DNA of 64,000 nt from Ignelater luminosus (lineage: Eukaryota; Arthropoda; Insecta; Coleoptera; Elateridae), in NCBI GenBank assembly GCA_011009095.1, contig VTPC01090430.1, positions 33,101 through 97,100 on the forward strand, in the 5' to 3' direction. Positions 38,488 through 49,263 of the stretch are shown here, piece by piece (position 1 is the stretch's first letter; each line of letters begins with the position of its first letter). Both the position numbers and the translations under genes were made by a program. A model generated the notes under the pieces. It made no database searches. It was not told the DNA's origin and saw only the letters and a list, made by a program, of their open reading frames with translations.

Positions 38488-39150
38488 TACACGGGCTAGG
38501 TTTCTCAGCCGGACATATGAGGCAGGTCTCGAAGCATGGGTTTGAATCGAGCTTGGTCTCAGTTTAAAACTCTATTGGGCTATTGGGGCTTACATCGAGC
38601 CGTTCAGGTCTGTCGGGTCGACCCCCTCGGACCGTTTGGTCCTGTCGGGTTTATCAAGTTGTTTGGGCCTCTCGGCTGTTATTTTTGTACTGATCCGAAG
38701 CGAACAATTTTCATTCTGCAATGGACCGAGATCTTTTTTGTACTGATCTGAACAGGCTATCTTTGTTCTAAACCGCACTAGAGGATTGTCGTACTAACTC
38801 GGAAGAAGCGTTACTTTAGTACTGACTCGCACAAGAATTATTTTTATACTGAACTGAAGAGGAGGATTTTCTTACTGCACCGAGAACTTTTTCTTACTCA
38901 GGCCAACAAGCGTTATTTTCGTACTACGCCATAGAGGTCTGCACTGGACGGATTTCTTGGTCAGGCCTTTGTGCAGTGCGGTACAAAACTCAAGTCTAGG
39001 TCGAGTCACGTCTTAGTTTAAAAATCTATTTAGAGCCTGTCAAACCGTTCGGCCCTTTTGGGCTTCTCAGACCGTTTAGATTTTTTGGACCAATCAAGAA
39101 ATTACCGGGCCGGACCTAAAAATTTCGGCTCATGCACGGTTCTAATAAGG
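38488..39150. repeat. GC-richer repeat block with a 27-bp tandem array
   Basis: From 38676 to ~38940 about ten diverged units of ~27 bp recur, built on TTTTTGTACTGATCCGAACAA. On either side are related GC-richer segments: GTTTAAAACTCTATTGGGC near 38562 and GTTTAAAAATCTATTTAGAGC near 39016, both followed by CCGTTC-type text. The outer borders (ACACGGGCTAGG near 38492 and the complement of GTGCATGAGCC near 39137) are weakly inverted. It may be a non-autonomous transposon with internal tandem repeats. No coding potential is seen. Confidence 0.6.
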
Positions 39151-39194
39151 AACTTTCAATGAATAGATATTGATATTACGTTTGCTTTTAGATT

Positions 39195-39800
39195 CATCCT
39201 TCACTGATGCGTCTGTCAGCATCGCAGTCTCTCCCTTTTTGCGCCCTCTGTTAGAGGTCACAATCCTTCAGGTGCTTTAAAACATGAAGTTACAATAAAT
39301 TAGAGCGATTTAAAAACTGAAGATGGTGATGTCTTTGACCTATCCGTTACCAAGGAAGACAAAAAATCTGCATTCGTAAAAAATACTTGAATTAAATGGA
39401 TCTACTTCTTTAATTTGAAAGTTTTTTATAATATTGGTCGGTGTAACGTTCACTGAAAACATTTTCGGTAATGACGTATATTGTAATTCGAGAAACATTA
39501 TAGAGGATCAAAAACTGCCATATCTAACAGCTGCATTCTGTGAAGGCAGTACGGTAGAGATATGATTAAAACAATGCTTAGAGTAAATCAAGGCTTCAAT
39601 ATTCGTGTGGCTTTCGTAGCCATCTAGAATTATGAGTTTTGCTTTTCCTTCCTCGGCCGTTCGCGAAAAACAATATGTTGCCAAATGTCCATTTTGAGTT
39701 GGACCTCCACCACTGCCTTGTGGTGTACCTTTTAAATTTAAATTAAAACAGTCTGGTCTGTCAAGTACTGTATTGAAACGTCCATCAACACTAGCAGTTT
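39195..39800 (-). pseudogene. pogo/Tigger-like DDE_1 transposase relic
   Basis: On the minus strand, descending from 39800, the order is LKGTPQGSGGGPTQNGH, then KLIILDGYESHTNIEALIYS (the DDE_1 block with the second catalytic Asp, seen as LDGHxSH in intact members). Next come TPTNIIKNFQIKEVDPFNSS (the GF..TGI.PFN region) and RGRKKGETAMLTDASVKDE (the basic C-terminal tail). This is the C-terminal half of a pogo/Tigger-type transposase. Stops and frameshifts separate the blocks. Neither terminal repeats nor the N-terminal CENP-B-like HTH were found. Confidence 0.7.
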
Positions 39801-40713
39801 TTTAAATCTTGGAACTAACAATTTTTTATGAGATTTGTTTTATAGGTATAGGTTATGTTAATGCTAATAAAACATTAGTTAGACAAGCGGCTTAGAAATG
39901 ATTAACTATATAAGTTGTATTGGAGTTTTAATAAAATCTACCGAAGACGATACCATGTACGTACAACTGAAAATCTGAGACATTAAGTTCGCTTGATACT
40001 TGAAACAATATTGTTTGATATTATTTAATGATAATGTGAGTGAAAGATTTATCAAGTAAAACAGAAGAATTTCGTTACGTTAGTCGCCACTTACAAACCT
40101 CATCTTTTATTGTGTAATTTTAAATGAAAAATCCATCTTGGTACTTTTGACCAAATACAAATCTTTCCATTTACTGATTTTGAATTCTACTCCTTGGGTT
40201 CAATTTTCGCATTTTTATTGTTTTTTTTAGTCCTGCGTGATAAATCTTTAAGATGAGGGGTTAGACCATCTATAATACACACAAAAATCATTTAAATCGA
40301 CTTACTTCAGTTATGTATAACTATTTTACGGCACCAAAGCGACTTTCGACATTTGATTATCTCATTTTTCGTTTCAATCTGAATAAAAAATTTATTTGAA
40401 AAATGACAGAGAAAAATTTAATATTGGAGGAACGATCAGGCAGATTTAATCATAAGATTACAAAGAAACTGAACCTTGACCCACCGAGACACACAAAGGT
40501 GAATGGAGAATAATTATAACAGATTAAGATCAGTCAGATTAGTGATTAAATAAGGTAGATTTAACCTCTTTTAGATTCACACAAATTGCACCTTTCCTTT
40601 GGACAGTTTTGATAACTTTTAGTAATCAATTCATACAGGTAGGAAGGAACATACTTTCAGGCATTTCTTTTGCACCGAGTGTGACTTCCGAGGGAATTTA
40701 CATGGAGGATATA
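39801..40713. other. Unassigned intronic stretch
   Basis: AT-rich sequence between the pogo relic and the long-inverted-repeat element. It may include the 5' part of the relic, now unrecognisable. Confidence 0.4.
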
Positions 40714-41015
40714 CAGGGTGAGTTTTTTTAGATGTTTAGTATGGGGATCTCGGAAACTAGCGGAGATAGAGAGACGATTAAATGGTGAAAGAAGTGCAGT
40801 TTTACGAGCTCAATTTAATGAGCTTTTTGTTTTTTGGAAAAAATGCATGGCTAACTAGATATCTTGCAAAAACAATTTTTTGTTATTTTGTTCGGTGCCT
40901 ATGGCTCTGTTATTATCGACTATAGAAAAAATGTGTAAAGCAGAAAGTTGCAGGTAATTATGTGCTTTATAATACAGTCTAACCGAATTTTTTATTTAAG
41001 CTGTAATGTTTGAGT
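40714..41015 (+). repeat. Left 300-bp terminal inverted repeat
   Basis: It runs from CAGGGTGAG to AATGTTTGAGT and pairs with 41861-42160. The similarity ends sharply at 41015/41861, which marks the inner limit. Confidence 0.93.
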
Positions 41016-41256
41016 GCATTACACATGCCAATACGTTTACCTCTGCCTCTTCATTAATGCCTCTTGCAGTCTTTTTTGGTTTACGGAAAGAACCATACTC
41101 TCCCAAATTATCATAGGGTCTCTTAAAGGTAGGTAGAGACGGCTGGCGACGATCAAAATACCATTCGAAATACTGTTGTGCAGCTTGTACGGCATTTTTA
41201 TGGCACAAAATGTAACACTCAATCATATCACGCTTTTCTTGATCAGAAAAATTCAT
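40996..41256 (-). pseudogene. Truncated transposase with DUF4817-like HTH
   Basis: The minus-strand reading starts MNFSDQEKRDMIECYILCHK at 41256 and continues NAVQAAQQYF, DRRQPSLPTF and GEYGSFRKPKKT, matching the DUF4817 helix-turn-helix found at the N-terminus of many arthropod transposases. Intact proteins continue for a few hundred residues with a DDE domain. Here the frame runs after ~80 residues into the left inverted repeat and stops at TAA there (residues HSNITA come from the repeat). The catalytic domain is therefore lost through the internal deletion and only the putative end-binding domain is left. Confidence 0.75.
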
Positions 41257-41860
41257 ATTGATAATTTACGAAACCTCAATCAACATTAATTAGAAGCTAA
41301 ATGATCTGCACTTGTCAATAATTGTCGTTTGCATCTGTTAATTGTTTCCATAACTTACTACTTTAATAGCATTTTTAGTTTTTAGTTACACCTATAAGTA
41401 AAGTACCTTTTTTATCTAAATCTGCTTTATTTGCATATATTAAATACTTTAATTACATTGTTTTGGTACTACTTTATTTATATCCCAATTTCCTTTGTTT
41501 CTTAATGTATCGTTTGTCATTATTTGTTTATTAGTTTCTCAGGAATTATTTTTATTTAAAATTGTAAGTCCAACGAATAAATATTTCACACCAAAATATT
41601 TACGTTTATAATTTCGAAATTAAAAAGTGTTAATAACTTGCTTGAATTTTATTATTAAACGCGATGTGCATTTATCAATTGTTTCCATAGCCTACTACTT
41701 GAACAGTTCGAAAATGAAAAGAAAAAAAGGTCATAATTTATTTATTTATAAAAATAACTATGTCAAGTGGTATATCGTTAGAATCGTTAAAAAAGGGCCT
41801 TTTTTATAAAGTCATGGCCGACTATGGTTTCCATTAGAAAAAACATAAACTTGTGTCATA

Positions 41861-42160
41861 ACTCAAACATTACAGCTTAAATAAAAAATTCGGTTAGACT
41901 GTATTATTAAGCACATAATTACCTGCAACTTTCTCCTTTACACATTTTTTCTAAAGTCGATAATAACAGAGCCATAGGCACCGAACAAAATAACAAAAAA
42001 ATTGTTTTTGCAAGATATCTAGTTAGCCATACATTTTTTCCGAAAAAAAAGCTCATTAAATTGAGCTCGTAAAACTGCACTTCTTTCCCCATTTAATCGT
42101 CTCTCTATCTCCTCTAGTTTCCGAGATCCCCATACTAAACATCTAAAAAAACTCACCCTG
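41861..42160 (-). repeat. Right 300-bp terminal inverted repeat
   Basis: Inverted partner of 40714-41015. It differs by scattered substitutions and small gaps in A/T runs. Confidence 0.93.
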
Positions 42161-42164
42161 TATA

Positions 42165-43756
42165 AAGCGAGACAAGAAAACTAGCTACATACTTGTTTGT
42201 TTAAGAATCCTATAATCTTATAAACACAGATAGAAAACGTTAAATTACAATCAGCTAGAATTGTCATAGATGGGAATAGAAAATGGTATGAACTGTATCA
42301 ACATTTGTATTTCAAACTTTTTTTGTTTAGATTTGTAGGATTTGAATAAATTGAGTCACACTCAGAATACCCGGTTTGGAAATGTCTTTTTGGAAAAGGA
42401 AAATCGACCAAGGGTAGGCGTGGAAATATATCGTGCAAGGCCATAGCTTGCAATATATCCAGTCAAACAGAAACAGTAAGATGAAATTTGATAGTTAGTG
42501 GTGTCTAGCGTTTACAAATGGAATACACACTTTGGTTGTATAATTCAACAAAATTATTTTTAAAAATACTTAACTATCTCAACAATCTTCTTGCAATTGC
42601 CCTATTATTTCAATATAAATTAGCAAGGAAATTATATGTAATTGATGTTATTATATTTTATTTTAATTGTCATTGTAATTATGAAGATGAATAAAAAACA
42701 ACTTTAGAATTATTCAAACACTATTTTGACTGTCAAATTAATTAAAAATTGCAATTTCAACTTAGAAAGTTTAGAAAAGTCTTTAGTCTCTTAAACTTGG
42801 TTTCAAAGTTGGTTTTCATTAGATAGTTTTTGTTAATTCATTTTCTTGCTATATATTTTATTGGGTTATAATTGGTTGTTACAATATGCTCATACCCCTT
42901 ACTATGCCCAAGGCCACTAAATGAAAAGCTAGGGTAAATTCTTTTTAGAGTTACATATTGTAATTACAATTTCAAGCCATAATATTATTTTATGGATGTT
43001 ATTATGTAAAGCATTGGTGTTAAGAAATACAACTATTTAAACTGGATTATTGTTTATTATTTGTGAATTTAATCAAAGATAACAAGTCTGCAACAGGTTA
43101 CTAAATTTGCCTTGTGTTATATCTGATTTTTTTAAATTTTAATAAAACATTATGGACTCTTACTTTTCCTATATACATATAAATAAAGTCTATTTAAGTT
43201 AATAAAATAAAAGATAGCTTTGACTACACTGACGAGGAAATCATTTTAATGATCAGAAAGAAGACGCTGATAATTCTGATGATAGCAAGAAAACGATTAT
43301 TTAAAAGTCATTAATCATGAGTAGGTAGCATTACTCATGTAAACTGCTAAAACTAACAAGCTCACGGTTTTCAATTAGAAGAATAATAATAATAATACCA
43401 ACAGAAAAGGTAAACTTATCGTATCCGCCGGTTTCTCATAAATTTGCATTCTTCTCTTTCTCAATTCAATTTTTTTCAGGTAGAATGTCTAGAATTAGAA
43501 CTGTGAATAAAGAAAGTGCGCAAACGATATTACTAGAAACATTAGTTAAAATTTTCTGAGAAACTGTTCAGTCTGACACCCTTTCCTGTCATGTCATTAA
43601 TTCAGGAAAGTAGCTTGAAAGCTTGTTCATTTAATCTGATTTATTAATAACTACGTTCTAGGAAATCAGATACATTTCTCCCTTTATATTTAATTAAAAA
43701 AGTATCCCAACAAAGATAACTTAATTTTTTTAGTGAAATAAAAAAAGACAACTTAC
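42165..43756 (-). other. Intronic AT-rich stretch
   Basis: No coding or repeat signal recognised between the long-inverted-repeat element and the splice donor at 43756. Confidence 0.5.
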
Positions 43757-43969
43757 CGGCTTGATTGTTTTAAATGCAAGATCATCAGACGAATATGACA
43801 GTTCCTTTTGCTTCCTTGTAGAATTTCTTGGAATGGTTTCATAATTATAGGTATTCGTTACTCTTAACGGTCCTGATTTTAAGGTACTATTTCCGATTGG
43901 TCCATAACGAAGCGATGGAAGTTCGTGTACTCTTCTCGTTACAGAACGAAGTGGTGCAGGAAGAACTCC
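43757..43969 (-). CDS. Exon of the same minus-strand host gene
   Basis: On the minus strand an acceptor (ATGTTTTAG) is followed by 213 bp without a stop (71 codons) and a donor GTAAGT at 43756-43751. The translation begins GVLPAPLRSVTRRVHELPSL and ends SYSSDDLAFKTIKP, and is rich in Ser, Arg and Pro. Phase is 0 at both ends, so it joins directly in frame to the ankyrin exon at 34453 (KTIKP then ARRVRFD), ~9.3 kb downstream on the same strand. I do not recognise the protein. The splice signals, open frame and matching phase support an exon better than chance; other exons may lie between. Confidence 0.68.
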
Positions 43970-46330
43970 CTAAAACATTTTTTATGAGAATAAAAGATAT
44001 TTGGGAAATAAATGAATTTCAAGAATTCTCAAATACGATTATATAAAGTGAGAAAGAGGAACATTATGGAATGCAATAAACTAAATTGCCTGTTCTTTAA
44101 AGTAGTACTAGAGTAAGTTATTATGGGGTACCAGGCGCGACTTCGCACGTTGCTTTGTGAAAAATATTGCTATTCTCAGCTTGCATCGATTGTTTATCTA
44201 CACCCTGTTTTCTCACGAATTGCTTTTTAACATGGAAACTACTTAAACTTTTAAAACAAATTGTTATTGCTTTAGTTTTAATATCGCACGTAAACTATCC
44301 AAGCTTGCGCTTAATCATAATGTTAGAACAGCCCTTGACCAACTTGAAGTGTTAGTATTCAACTCGGCAATATTATTTATTGATAGGCGATTAGAATTAA
44401 TTTAAATTCCGAACAGTTTCGAAAATAAATTAATGTGATCTGCATATTTTTTCAACTCAAACATTTTTACTGCTCATACCTAAATAAAATTGTTCAAAAA
44501 GTGTATATGCAATAATTATATAAAATCGAGGTGTGTTTAGTCCCTAATGTAACCGGATGAGCCATTATAAATTTCCAGTGGAATTTTTATTCAAGGTGGG
44601 GATCTAGTTGTTAAAAATCTAGAGGTTAATGTCTCACTAACAACTAATACTATATCGATTTTATTATAATTCGCAACAAAAATTATTAACGTTTTAACAA
44701 ATTATCCAATTATAAATGTCATAATATTCCCCCCAGTGGTGTCGGAAATTTCGGATGGAAAGAATGACAAACATGCGAAATTTGAATAATTCATGGTTTG
44801 AAGAAAATATTCCTTTTGTTTGTGTAATGTTCTAATCAGATAAAATTTTATCTATCCTATGTTTTTCGGTTTTTCTCATAATGTTATGCTGTTACAACTT
44901 CCCTTGCATGTTCGTAATTAAATCGTTAAACTGTTCAAAAATAGTTTTATTTCTACGTGCTTTCGTACTTTACTGAAAATTCTGTAATTTTTAACTTATC
45001 ATTCATTGAAATTGTTATATAGCAAATCTAGAAATTTCCTAGCAGGTTTATTTAAAAAAAAAGATTAAGATGAACAGTAGCGGCTACTACAAAGAAATTG
45101 ATAGGGTTGTACTTTTCTTAATAAAAAAAACATTACTTTTTTAAAAACTATATAATGTGCCTTGGCGAAATCAACCTTTTCTTGTTTTTCTTCTTTTTTA
45201 GATTTATATTTATCAAGTTTCCCTTTTCCTTTGTATATGGTTGCTTAGATAAATTTAATTAAATGTCTTACAGCTCTGAGGGTATTGATACCGAATTGAT
45301 ACTTGTCACGCATATGCCTAAACAGTGCGTTGACCCCCTGTATATAAAATTTATATTACATTTGCAACAAAGTTATAAAATCCCTTTTCCTGTTTGTAAT
45401 TTACTTATTCTCTTTTTGTTTCTATTTACTATCTTATGGAGAAAACAAATCAAATCTGATTTATTGGAAATTAGAGTTCTACTCTCAGAATTTTATTTTG
45501 CTTTTCTTATTAAAAATAAATAGTGTAGCTGTATATAAAATTTATTTAAACGATGAAAGTCTTGATCCATTGAGGCGTATTTGGGGAAAAATGTAATATA
45601 TCTCTGGCATGATACAATAAAAAGGTTGATAGTAACATTACTAATTAGGTTAATTGGTCAGTTTTCTAGTGAAATCGGAGTGGGTCATGATCAAATTTAA
45701 CTCTAAATAATAAACTGCATCAATGAGGTTGCTGCAGGTCTTATCTCTTCTATTAATTTTTATTTTGTGACCTTAATAGTAATGTACAACTCCCAGGGTG
45801 ACTTCATCTACGCGAACAACAGTTGAACTCTGACAAAACCCTTGGTATAAAACGAATAATCAAGTAAAGTAAATTTGAGACAATTTCATTTAAATACTGT
45901 TGTTCTTCTTTGATGACAGTACCCCAAAGATTTCGCATTAAAGACAAAGTAAGAAAAATGGAATTCTGATAGACCCGGTATTTCATAAATGAAAAAAGTT
46001 ACAAATGGATGTTACGATTTCTATTTGTATTTTCCACGGACAGAGACTCAGACAGTTTAGAATAACCGATGGGGCGTATTGGTGGGGTTCCATCTCAATA
46101 TATCCGAAAAATTCTGGCCAGTTGGTATACTTCATCCAGAGAATAGAAGCAATCTAGCTGGAGCATCTCTCGACGCACTGCTCTCTACTTTATACAGAAC
46201 TGCTTTACCAGCTTGGTGTTGGAGAAACCCAAAGTGAACGGAGTGATTTTCTAAAAAATCTTTTTTTTTCTGATTATTCCATTGTCAAGTTAGAATGTTT
46301 TTCTAAGAATGTTGACGCTATCTGATTTTG
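43970..46330. other. Unassigned, probably intronic
   Basis: No family motif found. The open frames at 45263-45523 (plus) and 45804-45986 (minus) are isolated and resemble nothing I know. Confidence 0.45.
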
Positions 46331-46456
46331 ACGTGTCGTTCTCAAGATAGATGTAAAGACTTACTCTATAAACCAGCGAATATCAAGAGGCTATAGAAAC
46401 GTCATGCAAAATTCATTGTATTACCTTGATTGTTTTCCGCCTTGAGAAACGACACG
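46331..46456. repeat. Short inverted repeat, 16-bp arms
   Basis: ACGTGTCGTTCTCAAG at 46331-46346 is matched in inverted orientation by CTTGAGAAACGACACG at 46441-46456, with one inserted base. The loop is ~94 bp. It could be a tiny foldback element or chance. Confidence 0.5.
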
Positions 46457-46926
46457 AGAAAACAACATGGTGGCATCAGATAACAACTGTGCACGTTATC
46501 ACGATCTAATTCATTGTGTTTACTAAAAATGACTTTTTTTGTATTTGATATTATTTTAATTGATCGTGTCCTTCAACAGTACTTCTAAACGGTAATTCGC
46601 TTGTTTCATATCTGTTTGAAATTTCCAAAATGTTTTCTTTTCTTGCTCGTTGCAGAGGGTGAAGTTTAATCATTTTTTTATCAAAACGTATGTAAGATAA
46701 GAAAACCTATACCAGCTGTATCAGAATTGGGCAAAGTACTGAGGCAAAATGCTCCAATTACTAAGCACCAAGAACTGAGCTAAAGTGTTACGAATTACCA
46801 AGCACTAAATACTTACATTTAAAGTCGTGTTTTTATTACCAAGCACAGTAATTAAAAACTTAAAGCCAAATACTCAGAAATTAAAGCCAGTTTTTGAAAC
46901 CTTTATAAGTGATTAAAATACTGATA

Positions 46927-47025
46927 AGTGTTTCAAGCTCTTAAACAAGTGATTCAAGCTCTCGTAAAGACGTTTCAAGTTTTTGTAAAAGTACTTCAAG
47001 TTTTCCAAGTGTCAAGCATTCGAAA
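46927..47025 (+). repeat. Four-copy ~23-bp tandem repeat
   Basis: Units of the type GTTTCAAGCTCTTAAACAA repeat four times with variation (TTCAAG recurs at 46931, 46951, 46974 and 46996). The 99-codon open frame across it encodes the repeat (FQALKQV, IQALVKT, FQVFVKV) and is probably not a gene. Confidence 0.6.
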
Positions 47026-49182
47026 AGTTTTAGAGTTTATACAGATTACTGAAAGCACCAAGCACAATAATTACAAAAGATTTGAAATACTAAGAACCAA
47101 AGCTATCATTATAAAAGGTAGTTCAAGTACATTTTTGCAAACACTTTACCAAAATGCTTTGACCACCACTGAGCTGTATACTTTTTGTCTACCGATTGTA
47201 TTTGCTTTGATACAGTGGCCTTGTTGAATTAGTTCTGAATTTTCCTGGCATTTTTCTGGTCTTGAAAATTTTTTTCTGGTAGCACTTAGGCTTTTTTGAA
47301 GATCAGATGAGGTGACGTAAACTATTTTAATGTACTAGATATACATGATGTCGATTTCTTCTAAGTAGTTGTACAGAAAAACTCTTGAAGATCGGTCAAA
47401 CCACATCTATATGGTACTTTGTAGTACCATAGGCTGTATAGCAAAAAGGTTCCATGGAGATACAATTTTTTGTTCCGGTGATACAGAGCTGGAAGTTCTA
47501 GTTTTTGCTTTGAGAAGATAAGAGAGAGAAAACAAAAACGAATTGGACAAGACAACAAAATTCGTTTTGGCATAGATTATACATAGGATCACTACAGCAA
47601 TGAGTACCCTAGATGAGTTTTCGAAATTTTTCCATATCCCCACTTTATTTCTTCCAAACGCCCTTTTATGAAACCGAATCCGATTTTGGCCAACTTAAAA
47701 CAACGGCAGGAGGTCTCCAAATAATTAAGCAAAACGATGCAGACAGTTTTTTTGGCTTGTGTTCCCCCTTCCGCTGAAGAGGGGGAGGTGATTGTATATT
47801 TTTGACATTTTGATGCTCTCGTTCTCTGTATCTAAACATCAATTATTCGAGTTACTCTTGAATAAGAAACTACTAACAAATAAGTTTTGTTTCCACTAGG
47901 TCTCATTTAAAGAAAATATTAATATTGAGTTTTTCAATGTTTCTACTTATGGTGAAGTAGTGAAGGGAAACAACCAGGTATTGCAATTGTGAAATTTTGC
48001 TTTTAAATATAGCCTTTTGTACTATCGTGACCAGCCTGTGCATTGTATTAAACTACTTAGTTATCCAAGTGTTCTGAAAAGCTTCTTGGGTGACTATGGA
48101 GATCGTGCCAAAAGTTGATAAATATACAGACCGGATGGTCTCTTAATGGTCTCTGAATAAAAGTCTCTTAAATGCCATAGTTTAAATTTAAAAACTTTTT
48201 ACGCCTGATAATTTTATCATCAAGTGATTCATCAACCTTAGACATAAAAAATATACAAATGATATAGTGACTGAACTGTGTAAACTTTCTTTTGGTTGGT
48301 CAAGGGTAGTTTTTTAAAAAGTAATTCTATTTTGTATTTGTGATATGATGTTAACACAAAATGAACCGTATTGAAAGTTTTGCAGTACTGTAATTGTCGA
48401 ATCGTATAAATTATTAGCTTACAAAAAAATTGATAACTTTGTTTTTGGTTAAAGCTACTAACTGTCCAAAATATTTTGAAAGAAATTAGATTTTATTCAA
48501 ATCTGTAAAGTCGTTCCTGTAAAATGTTACAATGAGTTTCTTTAAACAATTATCATATTTTTGTTTTGCATTAAAAGAAATTTAAAAAAATGTAAATAAA
48601 ATATCCAAATTTAAGCAAGTTGCAAAATGCTATTCAGGTTTTATTTTTTAAACAAAAGAATTAAGAATTTTAATTTACTGATAACATCAATAATTAGCAT
48701 GAATTTAAATAAGAGAATTATTTAGAAAAAATGAAAATTCATGTATCGTAGCTGATAAGAAAATAAATTTTAAACTGTTTGATGAAGACATAGTTATTGT
48801 GTATCTTTGCGTGCACAAGGGTGTCGTGATTCCATTCGAAAGGTGATAAGAATGTGTCTAACTTGAATTTGTCATGTTGTAACGCTCTATAAATAAATTT
48901 AAAAAAAACTCGAATGAAGCATTTCATGTAAGTTATAAAAGAGGGAAATTTTTATCAATTTCCTGATGGCACGCCCTATTAATTAATACCTCCAGGAAGC
49001 TTTCCACGTGCTGTTAAAATACATTCAAAAAGTAACCTATTGATAGATAAAGATCGCAATATATGAAGTTAGTAGTTAGTTATTTTTGTATTGGCAAACG
49101 TTAACGAGTATTTTTATTTATTGAACGTATTTCTGAACATCCGATAGATGGGAAAGGTAAAAAATATCATAAAAGTGCTTAC
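47026..49182. other. Unassigned, probably intronic
   Basis: Overlapping minus-strand open frames at 47361-47643 have no recognisable motif. The remainder is AT-rich. A C-run/G-run hairpin lies near 47765. Confidence 0.45.
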
Positions 49183-49263
49183 CTCTTTTATGCATGGATG
49201 TACCATGGTACCGCTTCGATTAACCACCATGGTATCAAAGTAATCCTTCAATTTTTTCAGCTT
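49183..49263 (-). CDS. Candidate 81-bp exon of the same host gene
   Basis: On the minus strand an acceptor with a T-rich tract (ATTAAATTTCAG) precedes 81 open bases (27 codons: KLKKLKDYFDTMVV, then NRSGTMVHPCIKE) and a donor GTAAGC at 49182. Phase is 0 at both ends, matching the exon at 43969. The reading frame stays open for some distance into both introns, so openness alone is weak evidence; the splice sites and matching phase are the main support. Confidence 0.45.

Larger units (their letters stand above)
40714..42160 (-). mobile_element. Deletion derivative with 300-bp TIRs, 1447 bp
   Basis: Two long inverted repeats, 40714-41015 and 41861-42160, match over ~300 bp with a small number of differences. 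The outer ends are CAGGGTGAGTTTTTTTAGAT and its complement. TATA flanks both sides (40710-40713 and 42161-42164), so the target duplication is TATA, or TA with two extra palindromic bases. The interior (~845 bp) holds only the start of a transposase gene with a DUF4817-like domain. The structure is that of an internally deleted DNA transposon that probably relied on a full-length relative. The superfamily is uncertain; CAGGG tips and TA fit a Tc1/mariner-related group. Confidence 0.88.

Noticed and set aside
38530-38560. GGGTTTGAATCGAGC as a tRNA B box
   Set aside because: No acceptable A box or cloverleaf upstream; matches are within a repeat block.
46440-46500. Minus-strand ATG in a strong Kozak context followed by a GTAATA donor
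   Set aside because: Very short open frame, no further support, and overlaps a small inverted repeat.
46928-47227. 99-codon open frame
   Set aside because: It translates a 23-bp tandem repeat and the following sequence, and resembles no protein.
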